This document shows, one piece after another, positions 44,440 through 52,597 of a stretch of DNA of 64,000 bases (the stretch's first letter is position 1; every line of letters starts with the position of its first letter). The DNA is from Anaerolineae bacterium (GTDB lineage Bacteria; Chloroflexota; Anaerolineae; Aggregatilineales; Aggregatilineaceae), in contig JAHDWP010000005.1 of NCBI GenBank assembly GCA_023382715.1, positions 79,834 through 143,833 of the forward strand. The letters run 5' to 3'. The notes under the pieces were generated by a model. The model made no database searches and was not told the DNA's origin. It saw nothing but the letters and a program-made list of their open reading frames with translations. The translations under genes and the position numbers were made by a program.

Positions 44440-45075
44440 GTGGCCGAACTGCTCTGCACCCTCATTCGTCGCGCCGGCTGGCGATGGTCTGCCGCTCGCC
44501 AGGCCGCACTCGCCCGCTCCCTGGCGCTGGCACTGCTGCTCAGTTTGCTGGGAGCGCTGCTGGCCGCGTGTGGATCGGACAAGAAGGAGAGCGCGAAGAC
44601 GGGGCTGGCGGTGGGCGACGCGGCCCCCGCCTTCGCGCTGCCCGCGTCCGACGGCAGCAACGTCTCCCTGGACGCATACCGGGGCCAGCCGGTGCTGCTC
44701 TTCTTCCACATGGCCGATGGCTGACCGCCCTGCAACCAACAGATCGTTGATCTGGAAAAGGACCCCGCCTTTCAGGCGCTGAACGTGGCGATTCTCAGCA
44801 TCGCCTTCGATACGGCAGCACAACAGGCAGCCGTCAAGCAGGAATATGGCATCGCCGCGCCGATGCTGGTGGACGCGGACAAACGGGTTTCCACGCAGTA
44901 CGATGTCTTGCAGTGGGCCGCTGCCAGCGGCGAGCCGGGCCATACGTTTGTGCTGGTGGACGGCGCAGGGAAGATCGCCTGGATTCGCGATTACGGCGCG
45001 CCGGAGAATGGCGGCACGATGTATGTGCCGGTGAACGAATTGACCCAGCAGATCGCAGCGGCACTGCCATCCTGA
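44440..45075 (+). CDS. Thioredoxin-fold/peroxiredoxin-like lipoprotein, probable selenoprotein (in-frame UGA = Sec95)
   Basis: 211 aa if UGA 44722-44724 is read as selenocysteine. GTG start with GGAGG six bases upstream. Lipoprotein signal ending LLAAC. Redoxin domain: GDAAPAFALPASDGSNVSL, then VLLFFHMADG-UGA-PPCNQQIVDL, then VAILSIAFD, GIAAPMLVDADKRVS, GHTFVLVDGAGKIAWIRDYG. Cys-containing relatives carry C-x-x-C at this point, so UGA replaces the first Cys (U95-P-P-C98) and the reading frame continues undisturbed to a normal C-terminus. A SECIS-like hairpin lies at 44740-44754. A nonsense mutation in a CPPC gene is the alternative. Likely a periplasm-facing thiol reductase or peroxidase. Confidence 0.75.
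44740..44754 (+). promoter_or_regulatory. Candidate bacterial SECIS element
   Basis: CAGATC-GTT-GATCTG: perfect 6-bp stem with a loop beginning with G. The loop G (44746) lies 22 nt after the UGA, within the 16-37 nt window and with the loop-G rule reported for bacterial SECIS hairpins. Confidence 0.6.
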
Positions 45076-45096
45076 CCCCCCGGTAAGGAGCTTTCG

Positions 45097-45330
45097 GAGG
45101 CCGTTCGAGAAGTCGCGCGTCTGCCTTTGTCTCCCCTATCCCCGACCCTTCCCCCTACGAGGGGGAAGGGAAAAAAGCGCGCTCGCTAAGCCCCTCCCTC
45201 CTTGTGGGGGAGGTGAACAGATGCCCCTGCGCCCACCTGAACCCCACCCTGTGATCCCTCCCCGCTGGCGGGGAGGGACGCTGCTCCCTTTCTCCCCACG
45301 CTGCGGGAGAAGGGGCCGGGGGTTGAGGGC
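45097..45330 (-). repeat. GC-rich dispersed repeat, composite copy
   Basis: It begins with the MITE-like terminal sequence GAGGCCGTTCGAGAAG in reverse orientation, followed by two C/G-run hairpins and extra similar hairpins to about 45330. No second terminal repeat. It fills the 275-bp gap between convergent genes; no gene seen. Confidence 0.7.
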
Positions 45331-45350
45331 GGAAAAGCGCATGATGCGCG

Positions 45351-47663
45351 CTAGGGCAGGCCGTTGAGCGTATCCACGACGCGGAACAGATCGCCGAGAG
45401 CGTAGAAATCAACGGCGATGAAATTGGGCTTGTGGCCGCGCTCCTTGGTGCAGGCAAGGGCGCGCTCCAGCAGAAAATCGTACTGGTTGACGGAAGCAGC
45501 GTCCACCCGGCCAGGGGCGCGCCGCGCGATCCAATGGTTGAGCAGGAACAACGGCTTGTCGGTGCCGCCCCGGTTCGGCGCGCAGGTGAAGTCTTCCGGG
45601 CGGCGGTAGTTGTAGGGCGTTTCCTCGGTGTAGTCCCACAGGTGCAGATACCAGTCGGGCGGCGGCCCGCCGCGCTCGGCGAAGACGACCAGCCGCGTAT
45701 TGGCCTCGATCATCTCGCGCAACGTGGGCCATTCGCCGTCGGGGTTGGGGGTGTAAACGTAGCGAATCAACCCGCTTTCTTCAAAGACGGCAGCGGTGTC
45801 CTGTGGGCTGACTTCGTCCTGCAGGATCAGCACGACCACTTCGTTCCGATTGCGGTCGAGGAAGGTGCGAATGCTGGTGAAGGTGGTTTCGAGCGGAGTT
45901 GCGCCCAGCGCGCACAGGTTGTGGCAGACGAAAAGGTTGTTGGAATCGCGGGTCTGCGGATCGGCGGCGTTGACGATTCGCTCGATGAGCGACCGGCTGG
46001 CGCTGGGGAAGGTGGCCAGGTAGCGGGCGATATCGTCCTGCGAGTCGCCATAGTGCGTGTCGAGCAGAAAAGCGCGCACGCCCGCCTTGAGCTGAATGGA
46101 CAGGCCGCCGTCGTGGTGCGGCCAGACCCAGCCGAGGTTGGAGGCTGACATGGCGTTGTGCGCCGCCGGGAACACGACTTCGTTGAAGCGGCGACCACAC
46201 AGCGCCTCGTGCCCATTGCAGACCAGCGCGCTGGAGCGCGCGGTGCGCTGCGGCGTGAGCGCCCAGTCCAGCAGGACCGGCAGCCCGACCAGCGTGATGA
46301 TCGCCAGGGCCAGGGCCAGGCGCGGGCGCGCGGCGAGCGGTCGCAGCAGACGGGTCAGCCAGCGCACGACCTTCGGCGAGGCCCACGCGCCCAGCAGGAT
46401 CGCGCCCAGCAGCAGAGCCACCGCCGCCCGCTGGCGGACCGAGTCGCCCACGCCGCTCTGCAGCGAGGTGAGCACGTCGGTCAGCATCGCGCGCAGCGAG
46501 CGGGGCAGCCCAGCGCCGTTGAGGGCGGAATCCGTGAATCGCTCGAAAGGCAGGCTCACGCGCGCCTCGATCAGCGCCCAGGCCCCGACGGCACTGGCTC
46601 CGGCCAGCACCAGCATCAGCCCCAGCAGGCCGAACGCCCGGCGCGTGCGCGTGCCTTGCAGCGCGGCCAGCCCGCTCAACGACAGCACCAGCACCAGGAT
46701 GATCGCGGGCTTCAGGTCGTTACGAAAGAAGAGAGCCAGCTCGCGCGTGTCGTTCATCTCGTGGATGATGTTGTTGGTCGTCTTGTCGGCGAGCCGGGCG
46801 AAGGCATCTATACCGCCGATGGTGCCCGTCTTCATCTCGCTTTGCAGGTTGCGCGCGGCTTCTTCGACCTGCACTGCCAGCAGCTCGCCCGACGCGATGA
46901 CGATGGCGCTGGCCAGGTCGTTATCGGCCAGGGCTACCTCCACCTGCAGGCGCGTTGCTTCCGTCACCCGCACGCCTGCCGGCGCCAGCAGAATCCGGGC
47001 GATCTCATGTTTCTGCGCTTCGGACAGGCCCCGGATGGAAAGGTTGGTGATGTCAAAAGGCAGCACCCCCAGGCGGCCTTCGGACAGGGCGCGCACGTAG
47101 TCTTCAATCTGGCTGTAGAGCGTCTCCGGTGTCAGCGCGGACACGCTCAACTCGCCCTCGCCGATCAAGCGATTCTGCCTGGCCCGCGCGATCAGCTCCG
47201 TCTGGATGGTTTGTGCCGCCGCGATAATCTTCTGCTGAAGCTCCGGGTCATTGATCGCCCTGGACAGGTGGATGTTGGAGCGCAGGCGTTCGCGCTTGCC
47301 GGAGAGGTAGGCGGTCAGCTCGATGAAAACTCGGTTGGTGGCGCTGCGCAGCACGTCCGGGGGCAGCACCAGGCGCAAAGCCGAGACCGCGTGGCTGTAG
47401 GTTTCCTGAGAATAATATCCTTCGATGCGCAGATCGCCGAGCAGGCGCACGGTGACGTCGCGCAACGCCGGGTCGGCCAGCAGATCGGTGTAGACGCGGT
47501 CGTAAATGCGGTTGCGTTCCAGGGCGCGGGTGTAAAAGCGCGCGTTGAGCAGGTCTTCGGTCACCACCTGGACGCTCAGATAGGTGAGGAAAGAGGCGAT
47601 GAAGGCGACCATCAGGAGAATGGTCAGCAGGCGTTCGAGCCAGGGGTACGATGTTCGCAGCAT
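45351..47663 (-). CDS. Membrane protein with C-terminal PI-PLC-like phosphodiesterase domain
   Basis: 770 aa. TM segment at 11-33, a large extracytoplasmic helical region (40-315), then TM segments at about 319-337, 343-365, 412-428 and 450-468. The C-terminal domain from about 480 resembles PLC-like phosphodiesterases: FNEVVFPAAHNAMS with H502, LSIQLKAGVRAFLLDTHYGD, LFVCHNLCALG with a second His, VVVLILQDE. Orientation suggests the PLC domain is outside the cytoplasm. Substrate could be a lipid or teichoic-like phosphodiester. It stands alone. Confidence 0.8.
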   Translation of the reverse strand: MLRTSYPWLERLLTILLMVAFIASFLTYLSVQVVTEDLLNARFYTRALERNRIYDRVYTDLLADPALRDVTVRLLGDLRIEGYYSQETYSHAVSALRLVLPPDVLRSATNRVFIELTAYLSGKRERLRSNIHLSRAINDPELQQKIIAAAQTIQTELIARARQNRLIGEGELSVSALTPETLYSQIEDYVRALSEGRLGVLPFDITNLSIRGLSEAQKHEIARILLAPAGVRVTEATRLQVEVALADNDLASAIVIASGELLAVQVEEAARNLQSEMKTGTIGGIDAFARLADKTTNNIIHEMNDTRELALFFRNDLKPAIILVLVLSLSGLAALQGTRTRRAFGLLGLMLVLAGASAVGAWALIEARVSLPFERFTDSALNGAGLPRSLRAMLTDVLTSLQSGVGDSVRQRAAVALLLGAILLGAWASPKVVRWLTRLLRPLAARPRLALALAIITLVGLPVLLDWALTPQRTARSSALVCNGHEALCGRRFNEVVFPAAHNAMSASNLGWVWPHHDGGLSIQLKAGVRAFLLDTHYGDSQDDIARYLATFPSASRSLIERIVNAADPQTRDSNNLFVCHNLCALGATPLETTFTSIRTFLDRNRNEVVVLILQDEVSPQDTAAVFEESGLIRYVYTPNPDGEWPTLREMIEANTRLVVFAERGGPPPDWYLHLWDYTEETPYNYRRPEDFTCAPNRGGTDKPLFLLNHWIARRAPGRVDAASVNQYDFLLERALACTKERGHKPNFIAVDFYALGDLFRVVDTLNGLP

Positions 47664-48042
47664 AGAATGGAAGGCGCTCTCTGGCGGCCTGGTGGTGTAT
47701 GATGTCTGGCGCTCATCTCAGATCATACGTCAAATGCGTTTTGTCTGCGGGTGATCATGTCGTGAATTGGGGAAGGATTGTATGATAGAAGCTGTCGCGC
47801 CGTTGCGCTCAGTGCGCGGGCGAGGTTCCCGCGCTCATTCAGAGGCCGTTCGAGAAGTCGCGCGCCTGCCTGTGCCCCCCATCCCCGGCCCTTCCCCCGC
47901 GAGGGGGGAAGGGAGCAGAGCGCCGGCCCCAAGCCCCTCCCTCTTTGTGGGGAAGGGGCTTGGGGTGGGGGGAAACAGCTTCTCAAAACGGTCTCTCAGA
48001 TTGCCGGTAGGGTGTCCTTTGCTTTTTGAGGAGAGAACAACG
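47664..48042. other. Divergent gap with MITE-like element
   Basis: About 380 bases between divergent genes. Contains the element at 47841-47996 and a TATGAT at 47781-47786 on the plus strand without a good -35. No gene supported. Confidence 0.6.
47841..47996 (-). mobile_element. MITE-like element, complete copy
   Basis: 156 bp. Left end AGAGGCCGTTCGAGAAG and right end CTTCTCAAAACGGTCTCT are imperfect terminal inverted repeats of about 17 bp. Two internal GC-rich hairpins. Aligns over its length with 20748-20899 in reverse orientation. No transposase; no clear target duplication. Confidence 0.75.
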
Positions 48043-49266
48043 ATGACCGCTTTTCCGCCAGGGACGACCGTCCGCGTCCTGCAAGAGGACTGGGCACCGT
48101 TCTACAACCTGCCCAACAGCGCCCAGCGCTTCGCTGCTCAGACCGGCGTGCGCGTCGAGGTCACGCTCAGCCACATCCCGGAATTCTGGGAGCTGATGGA
48201 TCGCGCCTTCAACGAGGACGATCCGCCCTTCGACCTGGTAGGCTGCGACGAGCTGCTGCTGCTGCAATACGCCCGCAAGGGGCGCGTCGAGCCGCTTGAC
48301 GGGTATGTGGCCGCCGACCAGTATGCCCTGGACGACTTCGAGCCGGCGGCGCTAGAAGCGGTCAGCCTGCGCGGCGCGCTCTATGGCCTGCCCTACTGCG
48401 ACGTGTCGAGCGTGCTCATCTACCGCGCCGACCTGTTCGACCGCTACGGCATCCCCGTGCCGCAGACGATGGAGCAGCTCAGCGAGGCGGCGCTGGCCGT
48501 GCAGGCCGCCGCCCGCGCCGACGGTCACGCCGATTTTTACGGGATCACCCTGCGCGGCGCGCCAAGCTGCGGCCTCAACTTCTGGCTGCTCGGCTCGACC
48601 TGGGCGCCGTCGTGGGGCGTGCGCTGGTACGACGAGGACGGGCAGCCCGCCTTCAACACGCCGCAGCATCGCGCCGCCCTGGAGCACTACGTGGGCCTGT
48701 TGCGCCGCGCCGGGCCGCCGGAGTCGGCGACAATGGGCTTCGAGGAGTGCATGGCAGCCTACCGCGCCGGGCGGGCGGCGATGGTCATCGAGCCGGCCAA
48801 CGAAGCGTCCATCGTCTACGAGACGGGCGGGCCGGTCGCCGATGGCACGCTGACCACACTGGTCCCTGCCGGGCCGCTCGGCACGCGCCACGCCGGGCTG
48901 TACTGCCCGCCCTACGCCATCCCCGCCCGGTCGAAAGCCAGGCGGGCGGCATGGGAGCTGGCCAAGTTCCTGTGCGCGCCGGAGCAGCTTGTAGAAGATG
49001 CGCAGCGCAGCGGCTTCGTGGAGGTTTCGCGGCGGTCGGTGCTGGACGATCCGCGCTTTGTCGCGCGCTTCCGCCCCGACCTGGTGGCGACGACGCGGGC
49101 GACGCGCGCTTTTGCGCGCGGCGAGCGCCCGGTGACGCGCCACTCGTTCGAGTTCGGCGACATCCTGGGCGAGGAGTCCGCCCGCGCTCTGACCGGCGAG
49201 CAGACCGTCCAGCAGGCGCTGGATCGCGCTGAGGAGCGCGTGCGGGCGCTCGGCGCGCCGGAGTAG
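48043..49266 (+). CDS. Solute-binding-protein-like protein without signal peptide
   Basis: 407 aa. Family 1 (sugar-binding) fold: FPPGTTVRVLQEDWAPF, FDLVGCDELLLLQYARKG, LRGALYGLPYCDVSSVLIYR, YAIPARSKARRAAWELAKFL. The start at ATG 48043 has GAGGAGAG upstream and fits the domain start exactly, leaving no signal peptide. A longer frame to 47767 runs through the MITE-like repeat. No permease is adjacent. It may act in the cytoplasm as a ligand sensor or be an orphan. The role is unknown. Confidence 0.72.
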   Translation: MTAFPPGTTVRVLQEDWAPFYNLPNSAQRFAAQTGVRVEVTLSHIPEFWELMDRAFNEDDPPFDLVGCDELLLLQYARKGRVEPLDGYVAADQYALDDFEPAALEAVSLRGALYGLPYCDVSSVLIYRADLFDRYGIPVPQTMEQLSEAALAVQAAARADGHADFYGITLRGAPSCGLNFWLLGSTWAPSWGVRWYDEDGQPAFNTPQHRAALEHYVGLLRRAGPPESATMGFEECMAAYRAGRAAMVIEPANEASIVYETGGPVADGTLTTLVPAGPLGTRHAGLYCPPYAIPARSKARRAAWELAKFLCAPEQLVEDAQRSGFVEVSRRSVLDDPRFVARFRPDLVATTRATRAFARGERPVTRHSFEFGDILGEESARALTGEQTVQQALDRAEERVRALGAPE

Positions 49267-49286
49267 GGGGACGCTGCGAGAAAGAG

Positions 49287-49320
49287 AGACTTCCGAAGTC
49301 TGCGCAGACTTCGGAAGTCT
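49287..49320. repeat. Palindromic repeat AGACTTCCGAAGTCT, copy 3
   Basis: Perfect 15-bp arms around GCGC. It lies 20 bp after the binding-protein-like gene and before a convergent gene. Confidence 0.7.
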
Positions 49321-49384
49321 TGGTCAGGATACCATCCTCGCGCCTGGGACGTGATTGGTGGGCAGCCCGCCAGCGGGGATACTG

Positions 49385-51001
49385 CTATTCAAGGGTGGGG
49401 AGACTTCCCACGTCTCCCGTCGTGGAGACCAGGAAGGCGGCGACCCAGCCTTCCACGCCCCCGACGGTGACGGCCAGCCAGCTGCTATCGGCGTTGCGGC
49501 CCCTGAGCGCGATCTGTGTTCCGGGAGCCGCGACAGTCACAACGTTGAAATTCGCGCCGGGGCCGCTGCGGATGTTGACGTTCGAGCTGCCCGCGATCGT
49601 GCCAGGAAGCGGGCTGCTCTCCAGAATCGCCTTCCCGCTGCCTACGCCCAGGCTGAAGTCGCCCGTTGACGCTTCATTGAAGGCATAGACAACAGCCGTG
49701 AGTTCCTGGTCGCCGGGAAGCGGGCCGCTGTGGGCGCCGAGGGTGGATGCGCTGCCATCGTCGTTGAAAGCGATCACGCTGCCCTCGCCGTCATAGACGA
49801 CGAGCACCGGGTCTAGCGCGCTACCTTCAGCCGGGATGACCTGGAGGCTGATCTGCTCCTGATCCCCTGGCACTATGGTGAACGCAACAGCGGGAGTTTC
49901 CGCGCTGATCGTCGCCGTCACCTCGTCGCCGGCGGTGACCGCCGCGATCGGCTCAGGCCGGGGCAGGCTGGCCAGCGACCCGATGGCCTGGCACGCCGGA
50001 CAGGTGTTGTCGGCGCGGATGATGGCCAGACCCCCGAAGTAGCCCTCGTCTCCGCTGGGGCGAGAGACATAGCTCACGATAAGCAGGGCTACACGGCCAT
50101 CGTCCCTGGCGACGAGGATTGCATCGCGCAGCCATTTCGCCTGCTCGGTAACGCTTGTATCCTTGCCCCAGGGTAAGTAGGCTGGCCAGGACGCTTCATA
50201 GCCTTCGGCAGAGAGATACCCCATTCCCGTGAAGCACAGCGGGATGTCCTGCCCCTCAAAAGGGGCCGCCATGCGCTCGATCATCGTCGGGAAGTAGCGG
50301 GTTGCATAATCACCTCTGGGATCGCCTCCTGTCTGAGCAGGGCTGACGGCCCCTTCGGTGTAGTGCACCCCAATGCAGTCCGCGAAGTCAGCGGCTCCGG
50401 CTTCGGCCATCTGTTGGGCGTACACGTCATCGTTGCAGCCCTGGTCGGTGCAGCTTGCCGCGCCGAAGAAGCCGGTTGGGTTCAGCGCGCCGGTGATCAC
50501 CAGCGTGCCAGGGTTGGCCGCCTTGATGGCGTTGTAGGCCTCGGCCAGCAGCCGCACGTAGCTAGCCCCGTTGACCTGGCCAGCGGGCCATACGCGGTCA
50601 ATGTTCATCTGATTCCAGACCTCAATGCCATCAGCGCCCAGCGCGGCAACCTCGCCCAGGAACGCGGCAAACGCCGCGTAATACTCGTCCCCCGAAGCGT
50701 CCATGTCTGCGGAGCTGCCGGTGATGTTCAGCAAAACCTTGAAACCGGCCTGGTGCCCTTCCTTGATGAAGTCGCTGATGGCCGCCAGATCGGCGCCGGC
50801 GTAGAAATGAAACATCTGTTTGACCCAGGTCATTCCGGCGGCGTGCATTGCGCTGACCGTGTCCGCGTCGAAAGCGAATACGTGGCCGCCCACAGGCAGC
50901 GGCAGGTCTGTGTCGCCCAGGCCGGCGTCGCCCTGCGCGGAAACAAGAGAGGCGCTCAGAAAAAGCAGGCAGAGACAGGTGAGAAGTAACCTATGTGTCA
51001 T
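49385..51001 (-). CDS. Secreted clan GH-A glycosidase-like protein with SH3b domain, catalytic residues missing
   Basis: 538 aa. Signal peptide (residues 1-23). Residues 36-340 look like a GH5/GH39-type TIM barrel: AMHAAGMTWVKQMFHF, GADGIEVWNQMNIDRVW, VITGALNP, DCIGVHYTEG. The usual acid/base in WNEPN is Gln (Q131), and the usual nucleophile in TE-x-G is Gly (FTGMGYLS, residue 259). A beta-sandwich region follows, and an SH3b domain at 470-530 (SNVNIRSGPGANFNVV, WLAVTVGGVEGWVAAFLV). Probably a glycan-binding pseudoenzyme. Confidence 0.78.
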   Translation of the reverse strand: MTHRLLLTCLCLLFLSASLVSAQGDAGLGDTDLPLPVGGHVFAFDADTVSAMHAAGMTWVKQMFHFYAGADLAAISDFIKEGHQAGFKVLLNITGSSADMDASGDEYYAAFAAFLGEVAALGADGIEVWNQMNIDRVWPAGQVNGASYVRLLAEAYNAIKAANPGTLVITGALNPTGFFGAASCTDQGCNDDVYAQQMAEAGAADFADCIGVHYTEGAVSPAQTGGDPRGDYATRYFPTMIERMAAPFEGQDIPLCFTGMGYLSAEGYEASWPAYLPWGKDTSVTEQAKWLRDAILVARDDGRVALLIVSYVSRPSGDEGYFGGLAIIRADNTCPACQAIGSLASLPRPEPIAAVTAGDEVTATISAETPAVAFTIVPGDQEQISLQVIPAEGSALDPVLVVYDGEGSVIAFNDDGSASTLGAHSGPLPGDQELTAVVYAFNEASTGDFSLGVGSGKAILESSPLPGTIAGSSNVNIRSGPGANFNVVTVAAPGTQIALRGRNADSSWLAVTVGGVEGWVAAFLVSTTGDVGSLPTLE

Positions 51002-51049
51002 TCTTCATCTCCCATACTATTGGAAAGCGATTAAGCCTATTCTATCATA

Positions 51050-51084
51050 AGAGAAACCCCCGAAGGCACGCCAGCCTCCGGGGG
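51050..51084 (-). terminator. Rho-independent terminator of the URO-D-like gene
   Basis: On the minus strand, CCCCCGGAGG pairs with CCTTCGGGGG (one G-U) around an 8-base loop, followed by TTTCTC. It lies 33 bp after the stop of the gene at 51117. Confidence 0.75.
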
Positions 51085-51116
51085 TGTATTCTGCAGGGCG
51101 GAGCGAAGCGTGCCCG

Positions 51117-52394
51117 CTACGCAATCGGGTAAGCGCGATACTCCCGGACCGCTTCGTAGAGCGCCACCAGGTTCTCCTGCGGGACGCGCGACTGCACGTT
51201 GTGGATCGGGTTGAAGACAAAGCCGCCGCCCGGCCCGAAGATGCGCATCCGCTCGTGCACCTGGGCGCGAATCTGCTCCGGCGTGCCGAAGGGCAGCGTC
51301 TTCTGCGTGTCGATCCCGCCGCCCCAGAAGACGATCCGGTCGCCGAACTCTGCCTTGAGCCGCGCCGGGTCCATCTCCGCTGCGCCGGTCTGCACGGGGT
51401 TGAGCACGTCGAAGCCGGCATCAATGAAATCGGGCAGCAACCGGTAGATCGAGCCGCACGAGTGGATCAGGGACTTCCAACTCGTGTTCTGGTGAATCCA
51501 GTCGTTGACTATTTTGTGGAAGGGCTTGAACAGGTTGCGGTAGGCGTGCGGCGAGATAAAGGGGCCGTTCTGCGCGCCGAAGTCGGTGCCGGTGACGAAC
51601 GCCGCGGCCACGCGGTCGCCGACGATAGCGTGAATCTTCGCCAGGTTCTCCAGCGCGATCTCGCACTGGCGCTCGAAGATCTGGTAGACGTAATCGCGCC
51701 GCGAGACGGTGCTGACGTACCACTCCTCGATGTCGCGGATGCCCTTGGGGTGCTTCAGCCAGGGCGCGGGCACCAGGGCGATGTCGCCGAAGCCGGTGCC
51801 GCCGAAGTTGGCCAGGATCGCCTTGTCGGTTTCCTCGTAGAGTCGTTTGGCCTCGGTCTCGTAATAGGTCAGATCCGCCTGCGTGATCGGCCCGAATTCT
51901 TCCAGGTTGTCTTCGATGTTGAGGTTGTCGTCGTCAAAGGGGGGCTGGCGCACGATGGTGTCGAAATAGTAGCCGCCTTTGGGCATATGCCCGCAGGGTG
52001 GCGCGGACTTGTCGCCCTCTGGGTATTGCAGGATGTCGCCGTTCGGCTCCGGCTCGGTGTTGAAGCCGCCGGGGACGAGCATGGGGGTGCCGTCGTGTAA
52101 CGTCCAGGGCTTCCAGTCGCGGCGGTGATAGCCGAAGAATGTTCTGGTGGATTCCAGCGGCACCACGTCGGCGCCGATCGCCTCGATCAGGTCCATGCCG
52201 ATCTCGCCGAGCATTTGGAAGGGATCAATCAGCTTGACGGGCGTATCGGGCGCGCCCAGGCCGAGCGCCCGGCGCAACAGGTATACAGAACTGACCTGCA
52301 TCCCACTGGTGACACATCCGCCCAGGTCCAGGGGTACCATGTCGGCTTCTTGGTGGTTCAGGGCGCGCATGACGCGCTCGCGTGATGTTAACAT
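51117..52394 (-). CDS. Uroporphyrinogen decarboxylase-like (URO-D/MtaA-type) protein
   Basis: 425 aa. URO-D TIM-barrel family: MLTSRERVMRALNHQEADMVPLDLG at the N-terminus, FVTGTDFGAQNGPFISP, SLIHSCGSIYRLLPDFIDAGFDVLNPVQ, IVFWGGGIDTQKTLPFGTPE, GGGFVFNPIHNVQ. This subgroup is usually related to corrinoid/methyltransfer or unknown functions rather than heme synthesis. HSCG may supply a zinc ligand. RBS GAGGG precedes the ATG. Single-gene unit with its own terminator. Confidence 0.85.
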   Translation of the reverse strand: MLTSRERVMRALNHQEADMVPLDLGGCVTSGMQVSSVYLLRRALGLGAPDTPVKLIDPFQMLGEIGMDLIEAIGADVVPLESTRTFFGYHRRDWKPWTLHDGTPMLVPGGFNTEPEPNGDILQYPEGDKSAPPCGHMPKGGYYFDTIVRQPPFDDDNLNIEDNLEEFGPITQADLTYYETEAKRLYEETDKAILANFGGTGFGDIALVPAPWLKHPKGIRDIEEWYVSTVSRRDYVYQIFERQCEIALENLAKIHAIVGDRVAAAFVTGTDFGAQNGPFISPHAYRNLFKPFHKIVNDWIHQNTSWKSLIHSCGSIYRLLPDFIDAGFDVLNPVQTGAAEMDPARLKAEFGDRIVFWGGGIDTQKTLPFGTPEQIRAQVHERMRIFGPGGGFVFNPIHNVQSRVPQENLVALYEAVREYRAYPIA

Positions 52395-52597
52395 TTTTCC
52401 CTCGCAAAGAGATGCTCATCGGTCAATACGATTGCGTGCGGGCCAGGTGTGGAGCGCTCGTGCTGATGATCCTTATCATAATCCATTGCGCCGTACATAG
52501 CCAGTCATGATCGGCGGGGCGGCGCGCGCCGGTCCTCACACGGCGCTCTCTGGCGCGGGTGGGCTTCGAAGCCCGCCCCTGCGGCTGGCTGGCGCTT

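Noticed and set aside
44389-44724. Truncated 111-codon protein ending at the UGA
   Set aside because: The redoxin fold would be cut in the middle of its redox motif, while the same frame continues with conserved sequence and a SECIS-like hairpin.
44440-45075. Pseudogene by nonsense mutation
   Set aside because: Not excluded, but less likely: only one stop, exactly at the redox Cys, with no other decay and a fitting hairpin. Selenocysteine explains more.
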